DNA of 64,000 nt from Phycisphaerae bacterium (lineage in GTDB: Bacteria > Planctomycetota > Phycisphaerae > UBA1845), in NCBI GenBank assembly GCA_029260055.1, contig JAJDDX010000500.1, positions 119,467 to 183,466 on the forward strand, read 5' to 3'. Shown here piece by piece: positions 34,667 to 43,493 of this stretch. A program made the translations under genes and the position numbers. Positions within the stretch are counted from its first letter, which is position 1. Each line of letters starts with the position of its first letter. The notes under the pieces are model-generated. The model had not been told where the DNA came from. It searched no databases and saw nothing but the letters and a program-made list of their open reading frames with translations.

Positions 34667-35593
34667 GTCCAACCCAAAAAGTTCGACCAAGGTTGGTTCT
34701 GGATCGCGTCCGCGACGAAGGGAGAGTAGGACCTCTCTCCTGGCCGTCTCCGGTGTGAAGTGCCTGGTCCTGGCCCAGTAACGGTTGGCAGTCGCCCCGC
34801 ACGTCTCAACAGGAATCAGGCCACGCCATCGCGCGATGGCATCATCACACGCACCTGAGGCCACGTCACAACGCCCACCCCAGGCCACGACGGGCACCGG
34901 ACACTGCCTGGTCCTATCGCGGCCATGTACGAGGTCTGAGGCCCACCCTAGGAGCGTCTCCCACTTCGCACGGTAAGTCTGCTCCCAGGCCCCCTCCTCG
35001 GTCACTCGGCCCCACCTGGCGGTCGGCTCAACCAGGTCGAGGTTCAGCCCCGCAATCCATCGCTCACGTGCACGACGCGGAGCCCAAACCTCGGAGACGA
35101 CCCGGGAGTGATTCCTCATCGCGTTGATCAGGGTCTCGGTGTTGCCTCGGGTCGTGCGGAGGACCTGGTAGAGCGCCCTCATGTCCTCGCGGTTCTCCCA
35201 GTTGGCCTCGGAAAAGGCCATCCGTGCGAGGACCAGGACGGTGACCCTGAGGAGGACCTCGTCGTCCCCGATGTTGCGTACCTCGGCTCCCCACCTGGTC
35301 ACCCTTTCCTCGTGCCTCGACGGTGCGCGTTGCACCTCGGTCACGCGGCGCGTCAGGAGCCTCGGGGAGTTGACCGTCCGCCGTCCTCGAAGAATCTGGC
35401 TGACCGGGATCCCGGCCGCATGAACGGTCTCGTCCGGAGGATCTTCCTCAACCACCTCGGGCTCCTCGACAAGGGCCTCCACAAAAAGTGCTACCACCTC
35501 AGCATCCGGGTGTTCTTCGACGTCTGGTACAGACTCAACAACGGGGTCGGTGCATCCAAGGAGAAGTGCTGCGAACAAAAGGGAGTGTCTCAC
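34517..35593 (-). CDS. Lipoprotein, possible wall-active domain
   Basis: 358 residues from GTG 35593, chosen because GGAGG lies 5 bases upstream; ATG 35605 is the alternative. The N terminus RHSLLFAALLLGCTDP is a lipoprotein signal with lipobox LLLG-Cys, so the mature protein would be anchored in a membrane. Residues 130-160 (ARMAFSEANWENREDMRALY) and CPVPVVAWGGRCD, ETCGATANRYWA loosely recall SleB-type wall hydrolases. The last 50 codons overlap the 3' end of the plus-strand gene by 150 bases. It may act in superinfection exclusion or lysis; this is inference. Confidence 0.6.
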   Translation of the reverse strand: MRHSLLFAALLLGCTDPVVESVPDVEEHPDAEVVALFVEALVEEPEVVEEDPPDETVHAAGIPVSQILRGRRTVNSPRLLTRRVTEVQRAPSRHEERVTRWGAEVRNIGDDEVLLRVTVLVLARMAFSEANWENREDMRALYQVLRTTRGNTETLINAMRNHSRVVSEVWAPRRARERWIAGLNLDLVEPTARWGRVTEEGAWEQTYRAKWETLLGWASDLVHGRDRTRQCPVPVVAWGGRCDVASGACDDAIARWRGLIPVETCGATANRYWARTRHFTPETARREVLLSLRRGRDPEPTLVELFGLDLDVLQQLVDASRAEEGQAETEVGLESLRELPEAVAPRAGDVSSADATRG

Positions 35594-35722
35594 AAGGGCC
35601 TCCATGGCTCGGGTGCAAAGCGGTTGGACTCGAACCCGCGTGCGTCTCGGCCAGTTGGGCGCGCACATCGGGGTTGGTCTCACCAGTCTATGTCGAGCGG
35701 GTGGAACCCTACTCCGGTGGTT

Positions 35723-36139
35723 TCAGGCTCGCAAGTCCTCGCGCATCTGGTCGTTGGACATGTTGGACCAACGCGTCGAGATCCACCGCTCGGTAAAGGG
35801 GCGGGGCATGCGCCACCTATCACGCGGGAACCTGGCGACCACCTGGATCATGAACGCGACGGCGATCGCGTCGGAGACGCATGGCACCTCCAGGTAATGA
35901 CTGAGAATCGAACGAGCAAGACCCATGGACCCCGGACCGCCCCTCCCCCAGTCGAACACCTCTCCACGACGCATCACCCGAGGGAGCACCCCTCGCTCCT
36001 TGGCCTCCTCGTCGAAGATGAAGACGTCGTGGGGTCCGTGCTCCTTTCGGATGCCGCAGTAGGACAGGTGGCTCGGCTGCATCTCGTCGCTCATCTCACT
36101 CACCATCGTCCTCGAAAAGGCCCTTGCCGTAGCACTCAT
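35723..36139 (-). CDS. DUF6166-like protein
   Basis: Up to 138 residues, ATG overlapping the upstream stop (ATGA); a start at MSDEMQPSHLSYCG is also possible. The segment RGEVFDWGRGGPGSMGLARSIL resembles the DUF6166 core (GFxWGYGGSGPAQLALAIL), with a preceding YCGIRKEHG strand. Function of that family is unknown. The 129 bases before the lipoprotein gene (35594-35722) hold no convincing gene. Confidence 0.5.
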   Translation of the reverse strand: MSATARAFSRTMVSEMSDEMQPSHLSYCGIRKEHGPHDVFIFDEEAKERGVLPRVMRRGEVFDWGRGGPGSMGLARSILSHYLEVPCVSDAIAVAFMIQVVARFPRDRWRMPRPFTERWISTRWSNMSNDQMREDLRA

Positions 36140-37203
36140 CCAATTGGTGTCGAAGGGGGGAAGCTGTCAATCTCGTCCGGACACTCGCCGTCACAGTATT
36201 CTTCGCCGCAGTCGGGACAAGACTCGAACTCGACTGGCCCTGCGGGAAGCGTTTCGGGCACCTCGGTCGAGTCGGTGAGAATCGGGGTCTCGCGCTCACC
36301 CAGCAGGAGCTTGGGCATGTCACCGCGGGCAATCGCCGCCATGCCGGCCCGGGTGAGGACCACCTGGGCGAACGCCTCGATCTCGGCCTTGGCCGACGTG
36401 ACGACCTTGTCCGCCGACTCGCGGAACTGGTTCACCACGAAGGGAGCGTTCTTGCGCAACTCCTGGGCCGCGTGCGTGAGGACCTTGAGCATCTCGCGAG
36501 CCCGGCCCTTCGAGATGGTCTTGCTCCCGTCGAGGATCGCAGCCCAGTCGTCCCGGGCCTTCTCCAGCTCGATGGCCGTTTCGTCGATCTTCTCCTCGAA
36601 GCCTTCACGGATCTTCTGGTGCTCGGCCTGCGCCTCCACCGGGACCGGCTCCATCAGGACGCGACCGATCTCATAGATGGTGCAGGGGGCGCCGACGCCG
36701 CTGTTGAGAGACGTGATGGCCTCGGCGAACTGCGCGGCCGAGAGCTTAATCTCGATCAGGTGGTCGGTCGGGTGGTAGCGGTCGTAGCTGAGCCCGTGGC
36801 AGACCTTCGCCCGCGAGACCGCCATGGTGATGTAGTGCTGGTGCTGCTCCAGGTGCGACCCGAAGAGACGAACCCCACCGCTCACCCGGTTGAACCGGAC
36901 GAGGCCGAACGACTCGTGCTCCTCCTCGATGTCACCGTCACCCGCACCCTGGCGCTTCCTCGTGACGTTCTCGTAGGGCACGCGCTTCTCGGCCGGGGCG
37001 CCGTGCTCGAAACGGTCCACGCCGTCCTCCAGGCGTATGATGGACCTGGTGAAGTCGCGCAGGGTCGCACGCTGGGAGTATGGCGTTGGGTCGCTGCCCA
37101 CCATCCGAATGGTGTAGTCGTCGATGACACTCCGGACGCGGCGGATGAATTCCTTTATATTTCCCTGACCTACCGGCCCGTGACTCTCTTCCTCGTTGCT
37201 CAT
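36136..37203 (-). CDS. Conserved phage protein of unknown function
   Basis: 355 residues from MSNEEESHGPVGQGNIKEFI; the promoter at 37226-37253 makes the ATG at 37227 unlikely. Features: IEIKLSAAQFAEAITSLNSG, VGAPCTIYEIGR is a pattern I have seen in unnamed phage protein families; a long helix follows (EAQAEHQKIREGFEEKIDET onward), then QVVLTRAGMAAIARGDMPKL, and a C-terminal zinc-like CPDCGEEYCDGECPDE. Role unknown. Confidence 0.6.
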   Translation of the reverse strand: MSNEEESHGPVGQGNIKEFIRRVRSVIDDYTIRMVGSDPTPYSQRATLRDFTRSIIRLEDGVDRFEHGAPAEKRVPYENVTRKRQGAGDGDIEEEHESFGLVRFNRVSGGVRLFGSHLEQHQHYITMAVSRAKVCHGLSYDRYHPTDHLIEIKLSAAQFAEAITSLNSGVGAPCTIYEIGRVLMEPVPVEAQAEHQKIREGFEEKIDETAIELEKARDDWAAILDGSKTISKGRAREMLKVLTHAAQELRKNAPFVVNQFRESADKVVTSAKAEIEAFAQVVLTRAGMAAIARGDMPKLLLGERETPILTDSTEVPETLPAGPVEFESCPDCGEEYCDGECPDEIDSFPPSTPIG

Positions 37204-37225
37204 AATGAGGCTCATCCCTCTCACC

Positions 37226-37253
37226 ATCCTAGCGTGTAAGGAGCGACAGTCAA
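37226..37253 (-). promoter_or_regulatory. Sigma70-like promoter
   Basis: TTGACT (37248-37253), 16-base spacer, TAGGAT (37226-37231), minus strand, ahead of the gene starting at 37203. It lies within the 84-base gap after the methyltransferase gene. Confidence 0.65.
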
Positions 37254-37287
37254 CCCTGGTGGTTCACCAAAGGTGACGCTGCGATCC

Positions 37288-37962
37288 TCACAGGAACCCG
37301 ACGATGGCGTTGTCCTCTTCGTCTGGCCCTGTGCGCGGCGTGACGCGGGGCTCGATCTCGACAAAACTGAAGTCGCGCATGGGGGATCCGCGGCCGAAGG
37401 AGGGCCGGTCGGAGATGAACTTCAGGCGAAGGACGCGGACGTTCCACCAGACCATCTTGCGGCGCTCGATGGAGTGCAGGGTCCGGGTCTGGATGAGCGC
37501 GCAGGTCCTCTTGGCCCACCGCAGGCCGAGGTGCGCGAGGAAGACCCCGTCCATACCCTTTGATAGCGGCGGGTTCATGACGGAGACGTCGAAAAGGGGC
37601 TCGTTCTTCAGCCGCGGCGGCAGGACCTTCAGGAAGTCGCAAGCGTCGTAGGTGGTGGCCTCGGGGAAGTGTTTGCGGAGGTAGGCGACCCACTCCACGT
37701 CCAGCTCGTAGGCGTGGACCTCGGCGCCGGCCTTGAGGAGCGGCTTCACGAGATTTCCGCAGCCGGCTGTCGGCTCGACCACGCGGTCTCCCGGCTTGAT
37801 GTTCGACCAGTCAACGAACTCCTGCGCGAGCTTCGGGTCGGTGAACCACTGGTCGAGGTCCTCCTTGCGCTCGGGCTCGATGTCGGACGGCAAGAGCCTG
37901 AGCTGGCCCTTCTTGAAAAGGTCTATCTGGCCTCTCGTATCCATCTCTGCTTTGGGCATCAT
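37288..37962 (-). CDS. N6-adenine-type DNA methyltransferase
   Basis: 224 residues from the ATG at 37962 that overlaps the upstream stop (ATGA). SAM-binding motif VVEPTAGCGNLVKPLL, acidic loop VHAYELDVEWV, and catalytic NPPL (SVMNPPLSKGMDG) are typical of N6-adenine methyltransferases. No target-recognition or restriction partner is seen, so it is probably an orphan enzyme protecting phage DNA or marking it for replication. Confidence 0.78.
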   Translation of the reverse strand: MMPKAEMDTRGQIDLFKKGQLRLLPSDIEPERKEDLDQWFTDPKLAQEFVDWSNIKPGDRVVEPTAGCGNLVKPLLKAGAEVHAYELDVEWVAYLRKHFPEATTYDACDFLKVLPPRLKNEPLFDVSVMNPPLSKGMDGVFLAHLGLRWAKRTCALIQTRTLHSIERRKMVWWNVRVLRLKFISDRPSFGRGSPMRDFSFVEIEPRVTPRTGPDEEDNAIVGFL

Positions 37963-38213
37963 CCTACGACCTCCTGCGGGACTCCATCGAAGCCCTTGAA
38001 ACCGAACTGGCCGATCCCAGGCTCGATGTCTCCGGAGGCGCGGATGCGCTTCCTGTACTTGCGAGACGCGACGCGGGCCGTCTTGGCGTGTGCCTGGGCC
38101 TGCTGACTGATGCACGCATCCTCGTGGCGCTGGAGGTTCCACTCCCCCAGGCCATAATCGATGAAAATCTTCCGGGTGCAGTGAATACACCGACGGAACG
38201 TTCTCTCGTGCAT
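37959..38213 (-). CDS. Small zinc-finger protein
   Basis: 84 residues: CIHCTRKIFIDYGLGEWNLQ then RHEDACISQQ gives a CxxC-x(n)-H-x4-C zinc finger of the type found in phage HNH-associated or DNA-binding proteins. The tail is basic. Coupled to the methyltransferase. It has its own candidate promoter at 38232-38260. Confidence 0.6.
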   Translation of the reverse strand: MHERTFRRCIHCTRKIFIDYGLGEWNLQRHEDACISQQAQAHAKTARVASRKYRKRIRASGDIEPGIGQFGFKGFDGVPQEVVG

Positions 38214-38231
38214 CGCACCTCCACCTCTCCG

Positions 38232-38260
38232 TTCTTATGGGACGAAAAGGGTTAGCGCAA
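38232..38260 (-). promoter_or_regulatory. Candidate promoter with CCCATAAGAA -10
   Basis: TTGCGC (38255-38260), 17-base spacer, TAAGAA (38232-38237). The -10 context CCCATAAGAA also occurs at the ParB-like promoter (45122). A palindrome copy lies 12 bases upstream of the -35. Confidence 0.45.
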
Positions 38261-38271
38261 GCCGACGCTCA

Positions 38272-38285
38272 TGCAGACGACTGCA
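38272..38285. repeat. Palindrome copy 4 (imperfect)
   Basis: TGCAGACGACTGCA, same centre variant as copy 2, directly next to the stop codon of the RRM gene and upstream of the promoter at 38232-38260. Confidence 0.55.
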
Positions 38286-38666
38286 CTACCACCCGGTGCT
38301 GTCGTACTTGTCGCCGTCACCGCGCCGTCGTCGGCTCTTTCCCTTCCCGCCCCCTCGCCGCTCTTCGATGTGGGGGGTGGGCTCGGTCCGCTGCTCTCGG
38401 GGAGGGTCTCGGCGGGGCTTACGCTCCCGCTCGTGAGCCTCGTTGACCCTGAGGTCTCTCCCGCCCAGGTTGGCACCGTTGAGAGCCTCGATGGCCTCTT
38501 GGACACTTCCCTCGATCTCGACGAAGCCGAAGCCCCTGGAGCGGCCGGTCTCCCGGTCGTTGATGACCGAGACCTTGGTGACCTCGATGCCCTTGGCCTC
38601 AGAGATTTCCCGAAGCTCCGCATCCCCTGTCGTCCAGGAGAGGTTTCCCACAAACAGTCGTCCCAC
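38286..38666 (-). CDS. RRM-domain RNA-binding protein
   Basis: 126 residues. RNP2 LFVGNLSW at residues 4-11 and RNP1 RGFGFVEI at about 44-51, with the alpha-helix QEAIEALNGANLGGRDLRV, make a complete RRM like those of cyanobacterial Rbp proteins. The last 45 residues are Arg/Lys/Glu-rich and end KYDSTGW. RRM proteins are uncommon in phages; likely binds phage or host RNA to affect stability or translation. Confidence 0.88.
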   Translation of the reverse strand: MGRLFVGNLSWTTGDAELREISEAKGIEVTKVSVINDRETGRSRGFGFVEIEGSVQEAIEALNGANLGGRDLRVNEAHERERKPRRDPPREQRTEPTPHIEERRGGGKGKSRRRRGDGDKYDSTGW

Positions 38667-38687
38667 GATTCCCTCGATGATCTCTGA

Positions 38688-39557
38688 CTAGAAACTGCCG
38701 GTCTGGATGACGTGTGAGTTCGCCTGGTCGCCCAGTTTCACGGCTGCGAGAGCGTCCTCGATGGACATGTACTGCTCAGCCTTGCCGAAGCGTCCGCCCT
38801 TTTGCTTCCGCACGGAGACGGAGGTGCCCATCTTGTTCTTGGCCAGCTCGTAGGTGTGGCCGGCCACGTTCACATGGACCCAACCGCCTACCTTGAGGGC
38901 CTTGCGGACGTCCTGGGAGCCCTGGGACACCTCGACGAGATCGGATTCAACCGCAAGGGCCTCTTCGAGTTGGTCGGCGTAACTGGTCATCACATCTCCT
39001 TGGGAACGCTGGGAGACAATATCACGCGCCCCCGGACGCGCGTAGTATCGAGCCTTCTTGTAGCACGCCTCGCACAGACCCTTGGCGTAGTGCTTTTTCC
39101 TGGTCCCCTCACAGTCATCGCAACACGCCGGACGTCCGGAGACCCCCCACTCGGTCGCAGGATGCTGGATGATGGACGCCCCGTCGGGGTAGGTCCTCAA
39201 GAACTCCCGAATCGCATCAGCAGCCTCGTCATTGAGTCCGGTGCGGCGTCCCTTCTTCGGGCGCTTCGCACGCGGCAGCGGACTGGGGCTCTTCGCGATG
39301 TTGATCTTGAGCTTCCGCGCCGCGTTGACGACCCGGTCCCGATGAAACCCTGTCTCCTCGGCAAGCTCGCCGATGGTGATGAGCCCTCGATGACTCGGTC
39401 CCAGGTCGAGGCGCTTGGCCCGCCAGATGACGGAGTTGACGGACCGACCTAGACGCTCGGCAATCGTGTCGGCATTGAAGACGCCCCAGTCGAAAGCCAA
39501 CCGGCTGTCGTCACCCTCCGTCCAGGGCAACCGGTGCTTCATCGGCCCATCAGCCAC
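38688..39557 (-). CDS. Helix-turn-helix/zinc protein with internal in-frame start
   Basis: 289 residues, GTG start. Residues 10-55 are SANT/HTH-like (WTEGDDSRLAFDWGVFNADT, IAERLGRSVNSVIWRAKRL), 60-90 a second HTH (LITIGELAEETGFHRDRVVN), 145-170 a zinc finger (CCDDCEGTRKKHYAKGLCEA, C). The last 100 residues (from MTSYADQLEEALAVESDLVE) form a different, beta-rich domain. ATG 38990, preceded by AAGGAG at ideal spacing, could start this last domain as a separate product. Confidence 0.55.
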   Translation of the reverse strand: MADGPMKHRLPWTEGDDSRLAFDWGVFNADTIAERLGRSVNSVIWRAKRLDLGPSHRGLITIGELAEETGFHRDRVVNAARKLKINIAKSPSPLPRAKRPKKGRRTGLNDEAADAIREFLRTYPDGASIIQHPATEWGVSGRPACCDDCEGTRKKHYAKGLCEACYKKARYYARPGARDIVSQRSQGDVMTSYADQLEEALAVESDLVEVSQGSQDVRKALKVGGWVHVNVAGHTYELAKNKMGTSVSVRKQKGGRFGKAEQYMSIEDALAAVKLGDQANSHVIQTGSF

Positions 39558-39576
39558 AGAGGACTCCCCGTCCCTG

Positions 39577-42500
39577 TCAGCTCCAGACCGAGTGCTGGTA
39601 CTCGTAGCCGATCTTCTTCTTCTTCAGCCACTCGGTGAACTTGTCGAAGGAGATGCCTTTGAGGATCGACTCGTTGGCTTTGAGCATCTTGAAGAGCTTA
39701 CGCGCCGCACCGGGGCTCTTCGAGACGAGCTTGGTGTAGCTGGGATCGTGGCCGCCCCGCATGTCAGAACCAGGCGAATAGGCGCTGAACTTCGTCCACT
39801 CGGCGTGGACGACGAAGTCCTTGGCGTCGATGTCGAGCGGGTCAACATCCTCGGGCTCGACCTGGAGGTAAAAGACCATCTCCTCACGAGGATGGAACCA
39901 GGTCTTCTTGTCGAGGCCGGCCTCCTTCACGGCGGCCTCCATGGCGCTCGAGAGTTTGCTCTTCACCTTGTCGTAGACATCGCCACCCGCGATCTTTGCG
40001 ACCCGGAGAATGTTCTGGGCGATGAACGCTGCGTGGCGGTTGCTGAAGCCCGGATTCTGGAGGGTCAGCTTCCTGAGCTTCTTCTTGCCCTTCACGGGCA
40101 GCTCTTCGAGCACGAAGTGGTAGCCCGACCACTGGAGGCGGTACGCCTTGCCGACGATCTTGCCGTCCCAGCGCGGACCCTCTTCAAGAGGCTCCGGTCC
40201 CTGCGTCCTCCGGTGGGCATCGTCGCGGGAGCGCTCCATGACCGTCTTGGCCAGGTGCATGGACCCGCCGACCATCTCCATGAGGGCGTCCTTGGACGGC
40301 ACGTCGCGCTCCTCAGGTCGCTGGCGACTGCTCTCGATGACGAGCTGGTTGAGGTTGGTCGGGCCAACGCTCTCAACCAGGAGACCGACGCGGCCGAAGG
40401 CGGATGCCTCGACGCTACTGGAGCCGGCGCTCTTGAGGCGCTTGGCGAGCATGAGGGCGCGGAGCATCCCCGTCTCATCCTTCGAGCGGCCCGTGCGGCC
40501 CTTCATCTCGCGGATGGTCGCGTCGATGCGATCGACCGGGATGTCATCACCGTTGTTGACGCCGAGGAAGCGACTGACCCGGTTGGGGTCCTTGACCGCA
40601 TCGGCGATCGACCTCTTCTCGCTCAGCGACAGACGGTCGAGGTCCTCGAAGCTCTCGGTCTTGGCGCCACGGGAGAGGTGCTTGACCACCCGGTCGAGCA
40701 TCATCTTGCACAGCGCGTCGAGCCCAGTCTTCGAGCCCACCGACACGATCTGTCCGCCCCAATCCCGCGGAAGGTTGACCGTCCCCTGGAAGTAGTTGTC
40801 GTCTGGCTGCCGGATGACGAACTGGGCCTGTAGCTTCTCGTTCTTGGCAGTCACGATACCGATCGTGGCCGACATGCCCCACTGGGAACGCTTGCTCGGC
40901 CCGAACTTGTCCGTGTCGAGGATCCGGAGCTTCGCCTTCGGCGTGATCGCGCCGAGACCCTTCATGAGCTTCTTGCCGACCGCCGGTGGCGTCGGGTTCC
41001 CGCCAGCCTCCTCGAAGAAAGGGTCCGTGGACTGATCCACATCCTCGGAGAACTTCGCGAGCGTCGCGAGATCATGTTTCTCGATGGCCTTCGCGGCGGC
41101 CACAGGGGTCTTGAAGGTGCCAGAGAGGCCCTGGAGCTTGCCGTTGCCAACCACCCAACCCTGCTTCTCGTAGCCAGCGGGCAGGTTCCCCGCGACGCGC
41201 TTGGCCGCCGGGTTGATGCCGTAGCTGCCGTAGCGGTAGCTCATCGAGCCACCTCTCATCTTTCCGTCGAGCGACGACTTGTACTTCCTACCAACACCAC
41301 CGCCCGAGACCGCGTACCCCGAGTAGCTCTCGGCCTCGCCCAGATCCGAGCCCTCAGACTCCGCGTACTTGGCCCGCTTCGCACGAGGGTCGTCCGAGTC
41401 GGTCTCGAAGTACCGCTTGAAAATCTGGAGCGCCATCATCTCACCGCTCACGCGGGTCACGAAGATGAGATAGAGGAGCCCGGCGTTGCTCGGGACCTTA
41501 CGCACGTACTTCGCGAGCTTCGGTGAGACCTTCTGGAGGTTCTGCATCCACTTGTTGAAGGCCGGCCGCGGCTTGCCCGCGATGAAGTCCTGGGTGTCGT
41601 TGAGATGCGGGTCGTCCTTGACCCCCCACGCCAGGCCCAACTTGTCCCTGGGGATGGCGGTGATGGCCGCTCGGACCTTCGGGAAGAGCATCTCCTCGGG
41701 ACCCTTGCCCGCCTCGTCCTTCCACATCTTCAGGACCTTGGAGGAGACCTTGAAGCCGCCGGGTTTGGTGGGCTTGTCCTCACCGCCGAACGCAAGGCCA
41801 GGGGCACCGCGCTGAGCTTCGTCGAGACGGCCAGCAGCGAGGAAGTCTGAGAGGTTCGAGTGTTCCATATATCCCCGTTGTGACGCCTTCCAGGCGGCTG
41901 ACTTTTGACGCTTGATCCGAGCGCTTGCGGGCTCGGGAGAGGCGTTGGGTTGTCTCAACGCCGGCCGGTCGCCGTGCGACTTTTTGAGGGTCTTCGCGAT
42001 GTCGCTCTCGAACTTGTTCTGGATGCTCATGTACTCCAGGTACGGGAGCGACCAGGCGCCGTTGTTGAAGCGGAAGCCGACTCGTTTGAGCAGCTCCTTG
42101 ATCGGGTAGGTGTTGCCCTCGAAGACGATGTCCGCGTCGTGGATGGTGCGGTTGCCCTTCCACAGGATGCGCACCTTCACGTCGTAACGGTCGAGGCGTG
42201 CCTTGCGCCGGATGCCGCTCTCGACCTCCTTGATCTTCTTCTTCGTCGTGGAAGGGAGCGGGGTCTTCATCTCGTCGCTCGGGTAGCCGACGGTCGCGAA
42301 GTGGTCCTGGTTCTTGCGTAGGATCCCGTCGTTGTGCCGCTGCACCAGGTCGTTGACCTTCTCGATGGTCGCGCGGACCTTGGCCTCGGGCACATTGCCG
42401 CGGTGGCTCCGGTGGTCATCCCGGATGTGAATCATGGACCAGCCCTTGTTCCGCTGGTCGAACTTGAGCCCGAGCTTCTTCAGCTCGTCCTTGATGGGGA

Positions 42501-43491
42501 AGGACCCGCCGGAGACGTGAACCCCATACTCACCAGGCAGGGGGTATCCACCGCTCGAACCACCACGGAAATCCCCGAAGGCCGTGTTCGAAACCCTGAC
42601 CTGGACGCGCTGCTCCAGCCGCTCAGCGAGGTAGCGCTCCTTCTCGTCGGGAGTCTTCCCCCAGCTCGCGAGAGCGTGGGTTGCCTCCTCGAAGAGGGTG
42701 TCCGTGGGCGGCTCCACGCCCTCGTGCGCGCGACGCGCTGACGCCTTCACGATGAAGTCGCCGATGGCCTTGCCGAGCTTCTTTGGGTCGGACGAGGTGA
42801 TGGTCCTGGAGACCTTCCGGTTCTTCGAGGAGACCTGCGCAGCGAGCTTGTCGCCGCCGCTGAGGACGTTGCTGATGTCGATCTCGAAGCGGTTCCAACC
42901 GGTCCGCTCCTGCCCCACGTGAACCGAGAGGATGTGCCGCTGCGGGGTCGTGATGTCGGCCTTCGAGCCCCCCGCCTCGATCGCACGAGCGACCTCGCGC
43001 GAGAACGGGCTAGCGACCTTCAGTTCCTCGGCGGACCAGTTCATGGCCTCGCCCAGCTCGACCGACTCGTGCTTGAGACCCCCTTCGACGCGGTCCACGA
43101 TGGCCCTACCGATCTTCTGGTTGCCGCCAGCCTTCTTCCCCAGCTCGACGAGCGTGCCGAGATCGGTGAACCTACTGTCCTTGCTGCCCTGAACCTTCAT
43201 GGCGGCCTCGTAGCCACTCCTGGACCTGAAGATCTGGATGGTCGCGCTTTGGTCGCCAACTTTGAAGGTGACCTGGACCTTGCTCGCGCCCACCCCAAAG
43301 GCAGTCCCAGATGTCCTGCCATCCTTCTTGATCTGGACCGCGACCGTGTTCCCAACCTTCTCCAGGTCGGCGTCGTTGCCTTCGTTCACCAGCTCGAAGT
43401 ACGCGGCCCATTCGGCACCAAACGTAAGGTCGGAAGCCCCACGGTGAGCTTCGTCAACGCGGCTCTCACTCAAAAACGATCGGATGTCCAT
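39577..43491 (-). CDS. Giant 1,304-residue protein with two capsid-targeting-like signals
   Basis: It starts MDIRSFLSESRVDEAHRGAS, after GGAG. A second signal, MEHSNLSDFLAAGRLDEAQR GA, lies in frame at residue 542 (ATG 41868), so it looks like two cargo proteins fused. Both signals end in an L-x-E or V-D-E then (S/A)xR. The first module carries two repeats of the form FPIKDELKKLGLKF and YPIKELLKRVGFRF followed by a Trp, resembling DUF5710-type short domains. The second module is globular and unrecognised. It may be an internal head protein, cut by the gp21-like protease and injected with DNA. The upstream gene's stop is 2 bases before its ATG. Confidence 0.7.
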   Translation of the reverse strand: MDIRSFLSESRVDEAHRGASDLTFGAEWAAYFELVNEGNDADLEKVGNTVAVQIKKDGRTSGTAFGVGASKVQVTFKVGDQSATIQIFRSRSGYEAAMKVQGSKDSRFTDLGTLVELGKKAGGNQKIGRAIVDRVEGGLKHESVELGEAMNWSAEELKVASPFSREVARAIEAGGSKADITTPQRHILSVHVGQERTGWNRFEIDISNVLSGGDKLAAQVSSKNRKVSRTITSSDPKKLGKAIGDFIVKASARRAHEGVEPPTDTLFEEATHALASWGKTPDEKERYLAERLEQRVQVRVSNTAFGDFRGGSSGGYPLPGEYGVHVSGGSFPIKDELKKLGLKFDQRNKGWSMIHIRDDHRSHRGNVPEAKVRATIEKVNDLVQRHNDGILRKNQDHFATVGYPSDEMKTPLPSTTKKKIKEVESGIRRKARLDRYDVKVRILWKGNRTIHDADIVFEGNTYPIKELLKRVGFRFNNGAWSLPYLEYMSIQNKFESDIAKTLKKSHGDRPALRQPNASPEPASARIKRQKSAAWKASQRGYMEHSNLSDFLAAGRLDEAQRGAPGLAFGGEDKPTKPGGFKVSSKVLKMWKDEAGKGPEEMLFPKVRAAITAIPRDKLGLAWGVKDDPHLNDTQDFIAGKPRPAFNKWMQNLQKVSPKLAKYVRKVPSNAGLLYLIFVTRVSGEMMALQIFKRYFETDSDDPRAKRAKYAESEGSDLGEAESYSGYAVSGGGVGRKYKSSLDGKMRGGSMSYRYGSYGINPAAKRVAGNLPAGYEKQGWVVGNGKLQGLSGTFKTPVAAAKAIEKHDLATLAKFSEDVDQSTDPFFEEAGGNPTPPAVGKKLMKGLGAITPKAKLRILDTDKFGPSKRSQWGMSATIGIVTAKNEKLQAQFVIRQPDDNYFQGTVNLPRDWGGQIVSVGSKTGLDALCKMMLDRVVKHLSRGAKTESFEDLDRLSLSEKRSIADAVKDPNRVSRFLGVNNGDDIPVDRIDATIREMKGRTGRSKDETGMLRALMLAKRLKSAGSSSVEASAFGRVGLLVESVGPTNLNQLVIESSRQRPEERDVPSKDALMEMVGGSMHLAKTVMERSRDDAHRRTQGPEPLEEGPRWDGKIVGKAYRLQWSGYHFVLEELPVKGKKKLRKLTLQNPGFSNRHAAFIAQNILRVAKIAGGDVYDKVKSKLSSAMEAAVKEAGLDKKTWFHPREEMVFYLQVEPEDVDPLDIDAKDFVVHAEWTKFSAYSPGSDMRGGHDPSYTKLVSKSPGAARKLFKMLKANESILKGISFDKFTEWLKKKKIGYEYQHSVWS

Positions 43492-43493
43492 GG

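Noticed and set aside
35612-35690. tRNA-like element on the minus strand (GGTTCGAGTCC T-loop motif near 35626)
   Set aside because: The 5-base T stem does not pair (GCGGG against CCAAC), no 7-base acceptor stem could be found, and the anticodon arm is missing.
36096-36332. Small minus-strand frame overlapping the end of the 36136 gene
   Set aside because: It is almost wholly in the shadow of a well-supported gene and lacks a ribosome site.
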